A stretch of 9,280 bases of DNA from Deltaproteobacteria bacterium (GTDB lineage: Bacteria; Desulfobacterota; GWC2-55-46; DRQE01): positions 1 to 9,280 of the forward strand of contig DAOVKH010000054.1 of assembly GCA_030631875.1 (NCBI GenBank). Reading direction: 5' to 3'. Below the pieces are notes generated by a model. The model worked only from the letters and a program-made list of their open reading frames with translations. It had not been told where the DNA came from and made no database searches. Both the position numbers and the translations under genes were made by a program. This document shows, piece by piece, positions 1 to 6,584 of the stretch (positions are counted from its first letter, which is position 1; every line of letters starts with the position of its first letter).

Positions 1-244
1 CTTCAGCCTCTATCGTACCGACGGCCTTTATGGTCAACGGAACGTCGGTCTTTACGGCCGTCCACGTCCTCACATTAGAGGCGCGCGCACCTGCCATTGA
101 AGCTCCTCCGTGACCGCCACCGTGGGCTTCTCCGTTGGCCGCGGGCTTTTGTTTTTCATCACCATCGCCGCCACACCCGCCCGGTAAGGTCGCCAATAAC
201 AAGACCCCTATAATAAAAAATACTTTAACCACATAACTCTTCAT
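1..244 (-). CDS. RND-type efflux membrane fusion protein (periplasmic adaptor), N-terminal part
   Basis: Partial gene running off the left edge; 81 codons are visible. The ATG at 244-242 overlaps the TGA of the upstream TolC-family gene (ATGA), with a GGGGAG ribosome site about 10 nt before it. The product starts with a charged and hydrophobic segment (residues 1-20, FFIIGVLLLATL) followed by LPGGC, so Cys24 is the likely lipidated residue, although Pro at -3 makes this a poor lipobox. A flexible Gly/His stretch follows (HGGGHGGA, 41-48). Residues 63-80 (AVKTDVPLTIKAVGTIEA) match the usual first beta strand of HlyD/AcrA-type adaptors. Such adaptors link an inner-membrane pump to a TolC channel in the periplasm. 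The pump gene should lie just beyond the window. Substrate cannot be told; the two histidines are too few to argue for metal efflux. Confidence 0.85.
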   Translation of the reverse strand, partial: MKSYVVKVFFIIGVLLLATLPGGCGGDGDEKQKPAANGEAHGGGHGGASMAGARASNVRTWTAVKTDVPLTIKAVGTIEAE

Positions 245-1650
245 ATCGACTCTCTCCCCGTAAATATAATTAATTCGTGTCCCTCTTCTAAGAGCTCGTC
301 TAATAGAGTGCCGAGGCTTCCTGCGACCTCAATTATCGAAAGTTTATATGCAAAACCGGCATTCGCAAGTTTCAACTCCGCCGATGCGAGTAGCGTTTCC
401 CCGTCTATCAACTCCACACTATCGGCAAGGCCGTGCTCGTATTGCTTAAAGACGGTCTCATAGTTGAGCTTTGCGAATTCGAATTGTTTTGAGTAAGCCC
501 CTACCCGTGACTTGGTCGTAGCCATATCGTTATAGATACCACGCAATTCAAGCTCTATATCGCGCCTAAGGGTAGTGCGCGTTAGTTCTGCCTGACGCTT
601 ACGTGAACGCGCCTTGGACAGATCGGCTCTACGAAGCCCTCCTTCAAATATGGGCACACTTACGTTGAGCACACCGTAAGTCGCTTCGTCAAGGAAGAAG
701 CTCGTCTCCGGGGTTTGCCCCCTCATTACATGAACGCCCTCAATCGATACGGTCGGAAGATAAGCGCCTCTGGCGTACTTAATACCATCCTCGGCAACGC
801 CCTCGGCAAGTACGCTTTGCCTGTAATCATCTCGACTCTTAAAGGCCAGAGCAAGGGCATCCTTAATGACTAAGTCTATCTTTAGGGTCAACCTTTCAAA
901 GAACGCAACTTCATCGGCAGGGTCAATATCGACGGGCAGATTAATATCATCCACAGCTTCAATGCCGGTTACACGCCTAAAGAGATTCTCGGCATCACGC
1001 CTATAGCCCTTGGCTTCGACCAAGTCGGCCGCCCTCTCGGCCAACTCCGACTCGGCTCTAAGCAGGTCGGCTCTCGTACCAAGCCCAATCTTAAGGCGTG
1101 TGGACGCCACCCTTAACTGCTCTTCGAGACGCTCTAAGGATGCAGTAACGATGCTGACGGCCTTACCGGCCTGAAGCAGGCCATAGTAAGCGCGCGCCGT
1201 CATGATGAGTACCTCTTCGCGCGCTCCGTCTACGCCAAGCTCCGCGCTAAAGTGCATCTTCTTTGCCTGCCTGAGCGTACTCTTGGCACGTCCGCCGCTG
1301 TATATGGGTTGGTATAAGCGAAGCTCAACCCTATAGCTATCCTCCGGCTGGAGGCTAAAGCCCGCAGACGAAGACCTCTCTTCGGTGTAGCGGGTATAAC
1401 TGCCGTCGGCCTTTAGACTTGGCAATACTTGTGAGTAGGCGCGCGATATGTCAAGGCTACTCTGAACGGACGACTCCTTGGCTACGGCTACGGCCTCGTG
1501 GTTACCGAGAGCCATCTGCCATGCCTCCATAAGACCTATCTTTTTATTATCCTCAACGGCTCTTTCAAAGCTCTCTTCGGCATAAAGTACGCCCGAAAAG
1601 AGAAAGGTTGAAAGAATCGCACATATACATATATATCTAAATACTCTCAT
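241..1650 (-). CDS. TolC-family outer-membrane efflux protein
   Basis: A 469-residue product, normal length for the OEP/TolC family. A signal peptide (residues 1-24, ending VLYA before EE) sends it to the periplasm. The internal twofold repeat of TolC is visible. The strand segment PSLKADGSY (77-85) with YQPIYSGGRAKSTLRQAK (113-130) is mirrored by PTVSIEGVHV (299-308) with VPIFEGGLRRADLSKAR (332-348). The helical segments GLGTRADLLRAESELAERA (189-207) and GLADSVELIDGETLLASAEL (407-426) also match each other. The protein would form a trimeric outer-membrane duct for the pump whose adaptor gene overlaps its stop codon. It starts 10 nt after the tetR stop with only a weak ribosome site, which suggests translational coupling. 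The exported substrate is not deducible. Confidence 0.95.
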   Translation of the reverse strand: MRVFRYICICAILSTFLFSGVLYAEESFERAVEDNKKIGLMEAWQMALGNHEAVAVAKESSVQSSLDISRAYSQVLPSLKADGSYTRYTEERSSSAGFSLQPEDSYRVELRLYQPIYSGGRAKSTLRQAKKMHFSAELGVDGAREEVLIMTARAYYGLLQAGKAVSIVTASLERLEEQLRVASTRLKIGLGTRADLLRAESELAERAADLVEAKGYRRDAENLFRRVTGIEAVDDINLPVDIDPADEVAFFERLTLKIDLVIKDALALAFKSRDDYRQSVLAEGVAEDGIKYARGAYLPTVSIEGVHVMRGQTPETSFFLDEATYGVLNVSVPIFEGGLRRADLSKARSRKRQAELTRTTLRRDIELELRGIYNDMATTKSRVGAYSKQFEFAKLNYETVFKQYEHGLADSVELIDGETLLASAELKLANAGFAYKLSIIEVAGSLGTLLDELLEEGHELIIFTGRESI

Positions 1651-1660
1651 CGTCTACCGG

Positions 1661-2329
1661 CTAACTCTCTTTCTTGGTTTTCTTTTTGGTAGTCATTCCC
1701 CTGGCTGTCATACCATCGAAAAATATATCGACGAACCTCCCGGCCGCCTCATCTATAGACCTCTTAAAGTGCTTCTTAAAGCCGTATATCTCCTGCGATA
1801 TAGAGTAATGGACTATCATGCCGAGAAAGGCTCTGGCCGAAAGCTCCGAATCTACGTCCTCAAAGCGCCCTTCCTCTACAAGTCCTTTAATGAGCCCCGA
1901 TAAGCACTCAAGCATCTCCATGCCGCGCGACCTTAAGAATATCTCAGAGAAGTCTTGCCCCTCAAGGGCACTGTACATGATAAGCCTCGGTAGCGTTGTA
2001 TCCTTGCTGTGAAGCTCTAAGAGGTGGCGAGCAACCTCAAAGAAGGCGTCCCTGCCGTCCATACCCTTTATGCGCTCTATCATGATGAACTTTCCGCTAT
2101 CGTCGCTACAGAGGTCGTCTATTATAGCATGGTAGAGGTCTTCCTTCTTAGCAAAGTGCTTGAATATAGTGGCCTCGCTTATATCGGCCTTCTCGGCTAT
2201 CTCACGCGTAGTGGTGCCGCTAAAGCCCTTGCGTGCGAATAGCCCGCTGGCAACGGCAACGATGCCGGCACGCCTCTCTGAGGCACTCAACCGTATTTTC
2301 TTTTCTTTTGTAACACTTGTAACGCTCAT
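1661..2329 (-). CDS. TetR/AcrR-family transcriptional repressor
   Basis: A 222-residue regulator. The N-terminal DNA-binding domain is textbook TetR: an ARKGFSGTTTREIAEKADIS segment leads into EATIFKHFAKKEDLY, giving a helix-turn-helix at about residues 38-60. Residues 75-205 form the helical ligand-sensing and dimer domain, which is poorly conserved and gives no clue to the ligand. The C-terminus ends in a Lys-rich tail (KKKTKK). It is the first gene of the efflux operon, so it probably represses itself together with the TolC channel and adaptor until a toxic compound releases it. The predicted operator lies 24 nt upstream of the start. The ATG at 2329-2327 was chosen because it precedes the complete HTH domain; its ribosome site (AAGG, about 10 nt away) is weak. 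Confidence 0.95.
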   Translation of the reverse strand: MSVTSVTKEKKIRLSASERRAGIVAVASGLFARKGFSGTTTREIAEKADISEATIFKHFAKKEDLYHAIIDDLCSDDSGKFIMIERIKGMDGRDAFFEVARHLLELHSKDTTLPRLIMYSALEGQDFSEIFLRSRGMEMLECLSGLIKGLVEEGRFEDVDSELSARAFLGMIVHYSISQEIYGFKKHFKRSIDEAAGRFVDIFFDGMTARGMTTKKKTKKES

Positions 2330-2352
2330 CTCACTTAAACCTTCCGCTACGT

Positions 2353-2378
2353 GTAATAAGTAAGCACTTACTTATTAC
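2353..2378. promoter_or_regulatory. Palindromic operator, probably of the adjacent TetR-family repressor
   Basis: Two perfect 12-bp inverted arms, GTAATAAGTAAG and CTTACTTATTAC, are separated by CA. The element lies just downstream of the predicted -10 box for the tetR-tolC-adaptor operon, covering the expected transcription start. That is where a self-repressing TetR protein would bind. Assignment to this repressor is by position and symmetry. Confidence 0.85.
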
Positions 2379-2381
2379 GCA

Positions 2382-2411
2382 ATCATATATTATAGGTCGT
2401 ATACGTGTCAA
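2382..2411 (-). promoter_or_regulatory. Sigma70-like promoter of the tetR-tolC-adaptor operon
   Basis: On the minus strand a perfect -35 TTGACA (2411-2406) is followed after 18 bp by TATGAT (2387-2382). A second AT-rich option, TATAAT, sits inside the spacer but is too close to the -35. Transcription would start near 2375, inside the palindromic operator. Confidence 0.75.
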
Positions 2412-2480
2412 GAAAAAACCCTACCTTGCATGGCTTTTGATAAGGGTGAAGACTATCCAGGACTACGTTATCTTCTATAA

Positions 2481-2509
2481 TTGACAAAAGTTATAGTATG
2501 TGGTACATT
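2481..2509 (+). promoter_or_regulatory. Extended -10 promoter for the ferritin-like/receiver gene
   Basis: A perfect -35 TTGACA (2481-2486), 17-bp spacer and TACATT (2504-2509), with TGG directly before the -10, i.e. an extended -10. The predicted start near 2516 gives a leader of about 76 nt. The same TGn-TACAT pattern recurs at the tRNA promoter in this window. Confidence 0.7.
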
Positions 2510-2528
2510 AGGGTCTACTTTTCATATT

Positions 2529-2573
2529 TTAATAGATATTAACGCCTTACTACGATAATAAATTATCTATTAA
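2529..2573 (+). repeat. 10-bp inverted repeat in the leader of the ferritin-like/receiver gene
   Basis: TTAATAGATA (2529-2538) and TATCTATTAA (2564-2573) are exact reverse complements separated by 25 nt. They lie between the predicted transcription start and the ribosome site at 2583-2586. In RNA this would be a weak AT-only stem; in DNA it could be a spaced binding site. Function is not known. Confidence 0.5.
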
Positions 2574-2591
2574 CTACTACTTAAGGTAATT

Positions 2592-3503
2592 GTGACACAT
2601 CAAAATAAAAAAGACGCTCTTTCTGTAATGAAAAGCAATATCGAGTGGTTAAAGTCCATGGAGGAAGGTGCGGCTTCACTGTATTGTGAGGCAGCTCGAA
2701 TCTTAACCGACGATAAAGAACTGCGCGACCTTCTGGTGTGCCTTAAGGAAGACGAAGACGAACACGCAAGGCTCATGGCTCTGGCACTCTCGCTCTGCGA
2801 AGGTATCCCCACCCTCTCAGTCCCCTTTGAGATAGACGAAAGCATAAAGATTAAACATAAGGCCGTTGCCAAACGCATAACGGATATGATCGAAGGCGGT
2901 TCGCTTACGGGCTACGCCATGCTCGACGCGGCCATAGAGCTTGAACACGCCGAGCTAAATAGCCTCTTCACCTTTGTTACCGATAGCCTGAAAGAATCCT
3001 CACAAGAATTCGTCGACTTTCACGTGGAGATAGAAAAACATAAAAAGAGTATCGAACGCTTTGTTCGCTCGCGCCCTGAATACGAACTGCTCGCAAAGAA
3101 GATACCTACCATCCCAAAGGTCTGGAATGAAAAGATACTCATAGTCGATAAATCAGAGCCTTTTATAAAGTTAATGGAAGTTGTCCTCACTAAAGAAGGC
3201 ATGGTCGACGGCACAGGCGACGGTAAGGAAGCACTTAGACGGATCCAGGAAGATTACTTCGACCTCATAATTACCGACATAAAGATAATGGGCATAGACG
3301 GAATGGAGCTATACAGAGAAGCCGTCAAGACGGACGCTGAGATAAAAGACCGCATGCTATTTCTATCGAGTACCAACAGTGATGAATGCATCGACTTCTT
3401 CAAGGACGAAGAGATAAGATACCTGGTAAAGCCGGCCTCAATTAAAGAGATTATAGGGCAGTCCATAGAGATACTGGAACAAAGAAGACACCTCAAAGAG
3501 TAA
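2592..3503 (+). CDS. Ferritin-like domain protein fused to a C-terminal response-regulator receiver domain
   Basis: A 303-residue soluble protein with a GTG start, 5 nt after AAGG; an in-frame ATG at 2628 is an alternative. Residues 14-160 are helical and look ferritin-like/rubrerythrin-like. Candidate metal ligands are E24 or E25 with Y31, E55-x-x-H58 (in KEDEDEHARLM), E118 or E121 (ELEHAEL), and E146/E148 with H150. The last helix has EIEKH rather than a clean ExxH, so di-iron binding is likely but not certain. Residues 180-295 are a CheY-like receiver: ILIVD (182-186), phospho-acceptor D229 in IITDIKIMGIDG, S259 at the Thr position and K280 in YLVKPAS. K187 replaces the second Asp of the usual acidic pair. 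There is no output domain after the receiver. It may report an oxidant or iron state to partners; this is inference. The gene stands alone, divergent from the efflux operon. Confidence 0.85.
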   Translation: MTHQNKKDALSVMKSNIEWLKSMEEGAASLYCEAARILTDDKELRDLLVCLKEDEDEHARLMALALSLCEGIPTLSVPFEIDESIKIKHKAVAKRITDMIEGGSLTGYAMLDAAIELEHAELNSLFTFVTDSLKESSQEFVDFHVEIEKHKKSIERFVRSRPEYELLAKKIPTIPKVWNEKILIVDKSEPFIKLMEVVLTKEGMVDGTGDGKEALRRIQEDYFDLIITDIKIMGIDGMELYREAVKTDAEIKDRMLFLSSTNSDECIDFFKDEEIRYLVKPASIKEIIGQSIEILEQRRHLKE

Positions 3504-3535
3504 CTACCCTCTCTCTTGCACACACAAAAAACAAT

Positions 3536-3565
3536 TTGACATATCAAAGCCTAAGGTGTTACATA
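3536..3565 (+). promoter_or_regulatory. Probable promoter of the tRNA-Ala gene
   Basis: A perfect TTGACA (3536-3541), an 18-bp spacer and TACATA (3560-3565) preceded by TGT, an extended -10 arrangement. It ends 16 nt before the mature tRNA start. The -10 hexamer matches consensus at only about half its positions, so the support comes mainly from the -35, the TG and the location. Confidence 0.55.
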
Positions 3566-3581
3566 TATATACTTAATCAAT

Positions 3582-3657
3582 GGGGCTGTAGCTCAGCTGG
3601 GAGAGCGCAACACTGGCAGTGTTGAGGTCAGGGGTTCGAGCCCCCTCAGCTCCACCA
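3582..3657 (+). tRNA. tRNA-Ala, anticodon GGC
   Basis: A complete 76-nt cloverleaf with encoded CCA. The acceptor stem pairs GGGGCTG with CAGCTCC and includes the G3:U70 wobble that alanyl-tRNA synthetase recognises. The D-loop region reads AGCTCAGCTGGGAGAGC. The anticodon stem is CAACA/TGTTG with loop CTGGCAG, placing GGC at 3615-3617 (reads GCC). The T arm contains GGTTCGAGCC and the discriminator is A. It is a single gene with its own promoter and terminator, not part of an rRNA operon. Confidence 0.98.
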
Positions 3658-3667
3658 ATGAATATTA

Positions 3668-3702
3668 AAAGGGTTCTGCATTTAGCAGAGCCCTTTCTTT
3701 TT
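3668..3702 (+). terminator. Intrinsic terminator after tRNA-Ala
   Basis: A 12-bp stem AAAGGGTTCTGC / GCAGAGCCCTTT with one G-U pair and a 5-nt loop (ATTTA), followed by CTTTTT. It starts 11 nt after the tRNA CCA end, so it ends the tRNA transcript. Confidence 0.9.
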
Positions 3703-3789
3703 GTCGAACGTGTCCATAATGTGGCTATCTAAGATTTTGACGGCCTGTTTTTTTATGCCCCGGAGCCAGAGCGTAGCATTTACTTAAAT

Positions 3790-3828
3790 AAAAGAAGGCC
3801 GCCCGAATATTACGGGCGGCCTTCTTTT
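3790..3828. terminator. Strong bidirectional intrinsic terminator between tRNA-Ala and the SBBP gene
   Basis: A perfect 16-bp GC-rich stem (AAAAGAAGGCCGCCCG pairing with 3813-3828) with a 7-nt loop AATATTA. It has T-runs on both strands: CTTCTTTTTA rightward and TTCTTTTATTT leftward. Its main job is probably to end the minus-strand SBBP transcript, 41 nt after that stop codon, and to block read-through from the tRNA side. The stretch 3703-3789 between the two terminators holds no gene that I can see. Confidence 0.93.
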
Positions 3829-3869
3829 TATATTCCCTCACCTGCTAAGATAATAGCAAGAAAGACAGG

Positions 3870-6452
3870 TTACGGCTTTCCGCCACAGACCGTAAGTACC
3901 GTTACGTCTGAGAGCGAGTTATCTGCAGGGTTGTTATCAGGGTCGCTGATAGTTGCCGTAGCTACCCAGTTGACGGTACCGCTGTCTCCTGTATCGGACG
4001 GTAGGTACGCGTAAGTGAAGGTCTCTGTTGCACCGACAGATACCGAGGTCTGCGGCCAGGTATAAAAGGCCTCTCCGTTATTATCGAGTGTCACCTCAAT
4101 AAGAGTTGATCTATCACCTACATTCGAGACATCGACCAAGATATCTTCCGACCTCTTTGCGCATTCCTTCATGGTACCTGGCACAGTAAGGCTCGTTACG
4201 GCGACATCGTATACAGGACACACAAGGTCGCCCCCTCTACAGTCATTATCTATACCGTCACCGCATATCTCTGTAGCACCAGGGTTGACCAAAGGATCAT
4301 TATCGTTACAGTCAAGGTCAGAGGTATACCCGTCACCGTCAACATCAGGGAACGACTCATCTATGACAAAAAGAAAGCCGTCCTCTAAGTCATTATAGGT
4401 GGAATCAAAGGAAGCTCCGGCCATCGGGAAGAAGAACGAGTACGTACTACCTGCAATATACGCTCCTCCATTTCCGTCTATGGCTATGTCCCTGCCAAAG
4501 TCATCCATTGAATCACCAAGGAAGGTCGAGTAGACAAAAGCACTACCGTCCGTGTTGATCTTACTGACAAAGGCATCAAACCCTCCCTGATAACCCATCA
4601 ATTCGTTCTCTGCAGGAAAACACCCCGAGTCGGTCTTCCCTGTTAAATAAGCACTCCCCGTGGAGTTGACCGCTATGGCCTCAACGGAATCCTTAGCACA
4701 TCCTCCCACATATGTCGAGTAGATGATCTGACTACCGGTAGAAGCCACCTTGGTAACGAACCCTTCACTGTTACCTCTTATATGAGTACTAATCGGCCAG
4801 GGATTACCTACCAGAGGAAAATCCCACGAACCGGTCTCGCCTGCGATATATATATTCTCCGAAGCGTCTATGGCAATACCGTTGGCAAAGTCAGGGGCCT
4901 CTCCACCAAGGTAAGAAGAGATGAGTAGGGAACTGCCGTCCGGTGATACCTTGGTGAAAAAACCCTGTTCCCAGTTAGGTGCGCTCAGGAACATAAATTC
5001 GATCTCATTGACCAGCGGGAAAGCCATAGACAGTGTCGCTCCTGCCACGTATGCGCTTCCCGATGAGTCCACGACAATATCACGCCCATCGTCAAAGTAT
5101 TCTCCTCCGAGGAACGACGAGTATACAAGTCCCGTACCCGCAGGGTCTATCTTCGCCACAAAGGCATCGGTCGGCCCGAACAAGTCACTTTGAAATACCC
5201 CGGCGGTATGCGGGAAGTCAGGAGAGGCCGTCTCTCCCGTAACATAGGCATTCCCACCGGCGTCCAGCGCAAGCCCCGTAACACTATCGTCATACATTCC
5301 GCCAAGGTATGTGGAGTAATCGAGCGCCGTACCTGAAGCATTAAGCTTTAGGACGAACCCTGACGTATTACCTCCGGGATAAAAATCCTGTATGGCAGGA
5401 GATATGACCGGAAAGTCAAAGGAAGATGTATAGCCGGCAATGACGGCACTCCCATTACTGTCAACACTCAGCGCAAGGGCTTCATCGACTCCCGAACCAC
5501 CGAAGTAGGCCGAGTAGAGCAAGTTCGAACCGGAAGGGTCGAACTTCGCCACATATGCACAGTCAAATGGAAGGCCGAAGACCTGTGCCGAGGGAAGGAA
5601 ATCACCAAAGTTCGTATAACCCGCAACGTATATATTGCCGGTAGAGTCCACGGCTACGCTATTGGCCCTGTCGTCGGAGATTCCGCCGATATAGGTTGAA
5701 TAGGAGAGTATAGGATCAATTACGAGCGGCAGGCTTACGTCATAGGCGGCCACCTCAAAGCCGTAGAGACCGCTCTTGTCATAGACCTTGAAGTTTCCGT
5801 CTACCTCCACCCTCTCGCCACCTATCTCCTGATATATGTAGGGTCTCTTCTGAACTATCGTGCCGTGCTTAAGTTCAACCTCAAGCTCGCCGTTCTCCTT
5901 GACGCTAAGGCTCTCTATCCCCTCATACGACAGCCTCGCTACAGTAGGATCTACGCCCGGAGCGACTATAAGGTCGTACTCAAGCTCTTCGTTATTACCG
6001 TAGAGCTTGACATCTATGCCGTCATAAGCGCCCTTGTAGACGACCGAATTATAAGTAGGCACCTCGGTGAGCCACTTCTCGGAGTCCTTGCCGCTGAAGA
6101 AGCTGACTTGGCCCTTTAGGAGCCCTTCGCCGCCAACGGAGACCGAAGAGGCACTGCTCATTCCATTGAATTTAAGTTTTATAAGCTCACTATTAGAGCC
6201 GTTCTTTAGAGAGACATACACGCCGTCTTCGGTAAAGAACATACCGTGGTCACTCGAGACCTCATAGAACTTCACCTTCTCGTCAATTTGACCTTGGTTC
6301 TCTATAAAGTAGAGCGGAACCTTCTTCTTTGAAAGGTCGTACGAAAGACCGACCTCTGCATCGCTCACCGCTTCTGCCAGACCTGCTAAGCCCAACATAA
6401 AGACGGTCACGATAAGAGCTAAAACTGTTGTAAACCTAATCCTGGCATTCAT
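3870..6452 (-). CDS. Secreted SBBP-repeat beta-propeller protein with MopE-like motif and CARDB-like C-terminal domain
   Basis: An 860-residue exported protein. The signal peptide is residues 1-28 (LAGLAEA). Residues 45-245 are the domain that usually precedes SBBP repeats, opening with VPLYFIENQGQ and YGNNEELEYDLIVAPG. Seven repeats of about 65 residues then begin near 248, 310, 377, 442, 509, 576 and 639. Each opens with a YSTYxGG-type strand, then a D-x-x-G-N/S-x-Y-V-A/T-G turn and a D-F-P turn. Seven is the count for a closed 7-bladed propeller. Residues 703-745 (DVDGDGYTSDLDCNDND through NPGATEICGDGIDNDC) form the MopE-type motif, with Cys715, 730, 738 and 745 and many Asp, probably metal-binding. 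Residues 748-855 resemble a CARDB/Ig-like fold. No C-terminal anchor or sorting signal is seen. The role is unknown, perhaps surface adhesion or binding. The start has a strong ribosome site. Confidence 0.93.
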   Translation of the reverse strand: MNARIRFTTVLALIVTVFMLGLAGLAEAVSDAEVGLSYDLSKKKVPLYFIENQGQIDEKVKFYEVSSDHGMFFTEDGVYVSLKNGSNSELIKLKFNGMSSASSVSVGGEGLLKGQVSFFSGKDSEKWLTEVPTYNSVVYKGAYDGIDVKLYGNNEELEYDLIVAPGVDPTVARLSYEGIESLSVKENGELEVELKHGTIVQKRPYIYQEIGGERVEVDGNFKVYDKSGLYGFEVAAYDVSLPLVIDPILSYSTYIGGISDDRANSVAVDSTGNIYVAGYTNFGDFLPSAQVFGLPFDCAYVAKFDPSGSNLLYSAYFGGSGVDEALALSVDSNGSAVIAGYTSSFDFPVISPAIQDFYPGGNTSGFVLKLNASGTALDYSTYLGGMYDDSVTGLALDAGGNAYVTGETASPDFPHTAGVFQSDLFGPTDAFVAKIDPAGTGLVYSSFLGGEYFDDGRDIVVDSSGSAYVAGATLSMAFPLVNEIEFMFLSAPNWEQGFFTKVSPDGSSLLISSYLGGEAPDFANGIAIDASENIYIAGETGSWDFPLVGNPWPISTHIRGNSEGFVTKVASTGSQIIYSTYVGGCAKDSVEAIAVNSTGSAYLTGKTDSGCFPAENELMGYQGGFDAFVSKINTDGSAFVYSTFLGDSMDDFGRDIAIDGNGGAYIAGSTYSFFFPMAGASFDSTYNDLEDGFLFVIDESFPDVDGDGYTSDLDCNDNDPLVNPGATEICGDGIDNDCRGGDLVCPVYDVAVTSLTVPGTMKECAKRSEDILVDVSNVGDRSTLIEVTLDNNGEAFYTWPQTSVSVGATETFTYAYLPSDTGDSGTVNWVATATISDPDNNPADNSLSDVTVLTVCGGKP

Positions 6453-6456
6453 AACT

Positions 6457-6463
6457 CCTCCTT
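6457..6463 (-). promoter_or_regulatory. Strong Shine-Dalgarno site of the SBBP gene
   Basis: On the minus strand AAGGAGG lies 4 nt before the ATG at 6452-6450 and fixes the start. The bases just upstream (CTTACT and AGTAAG arms at 6478-6483 and 6461-6466) could form a small hairpin that takes in the first bases of this site. Confidence 0.85.
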
Positions 6464-6494
6464 ACTTAGTAAAGGTTAGTAAGATACTGCTGCC

Positions 6495-6511
6495 TATTAG
6501 TAGAACTAATA
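6495..6511. promoter_or_regulatory. 17-bp inverted repeat overlapping the SBBP promoter start region
   Basis: TATTAGT-AGA-ACTAATA has perfect 7-bp arms around a 3-nt centre. It overlaps the predicted -10 box of the leftward SBBP promoter and its expected transcription start. A repressor site is the simplest reading; no regulator is identified nearby. Confidence 0.5.
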
Positions 6512-6537
6512 TAACCACGCAACCGCAAGAATGTCAA
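6508..6537 (-). promoter_or_regulatory. Sigma70-like promoter of the SBBP gene
   Basis: On the minus strand a perfect TTGACA (6537-6532), an 18-bp spacer and TATATT (6513-6508), a 5/6 match to the -10 consensus. Transcription would start near 6501, giving a leader of about 50 nt before the ATG. Confidence 0.75.
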
Positions 6538-6559
6538 GTATTAATTGATTTTCCCTTAT

Positions 6560-6575
6560 TTACGCAATTGCGTAA
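6560..6575. promoter_or_regulatory. Perfect 16-bp palindrome upstream of the SBBP promoter
   Basis: TTACGCAATTGCGTAA is its own reverse complement. Its centre lies about 66 bp before the predicted SBBP start, upstream of the -35, a spacing typical of an activator site. A second, shorter palindrome AGAATATTCT (6575-6584) abuts it. The binding protein is unknown. Confidence 0.55.
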
Positions 6576-6584
6576 GAATATTCT

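Noticed and set aside
41..130. His/Gly-rich stretch of the adaptor as evidence of metal efflux
   Set aside because: Only two or three histidines in a flexible linker; such linkers are common after the lipidated Cys and do not show substrate.
1818..2363. Plus-strand open frames antisense to tetR
   Set aside because: They overlap the complete TetR gene, and one runs through its operator; no protein features are seen.
2426..2455. Loose inverted repeat ACCCT/AGGGT between the divergent promoters
   Set aside because: Five-base arms with a wide gap and no T-run; within chance expectation.
3582..3869. tRNA-Ala as a possible integration site of a mobile element
   Set aside because: No integrase, no second copy of the tRNA 3' end in the window, and a normal terminator follows the tRNA directly.
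4921..5341. Several open frames on both strands inside the SBBP repeats
   Set aside because: These are shadow frames generated by the repeated coding sequence; the protein is explained fully by the minus-strand 860-residue frame.
5865..6267. Two plus-strand open frames (84 and 66 residues) antisense to the SBBP gene
   Set aside because: They sit opposite a clear, well-conserved coding region and show no recognisable domain or ribosome site.
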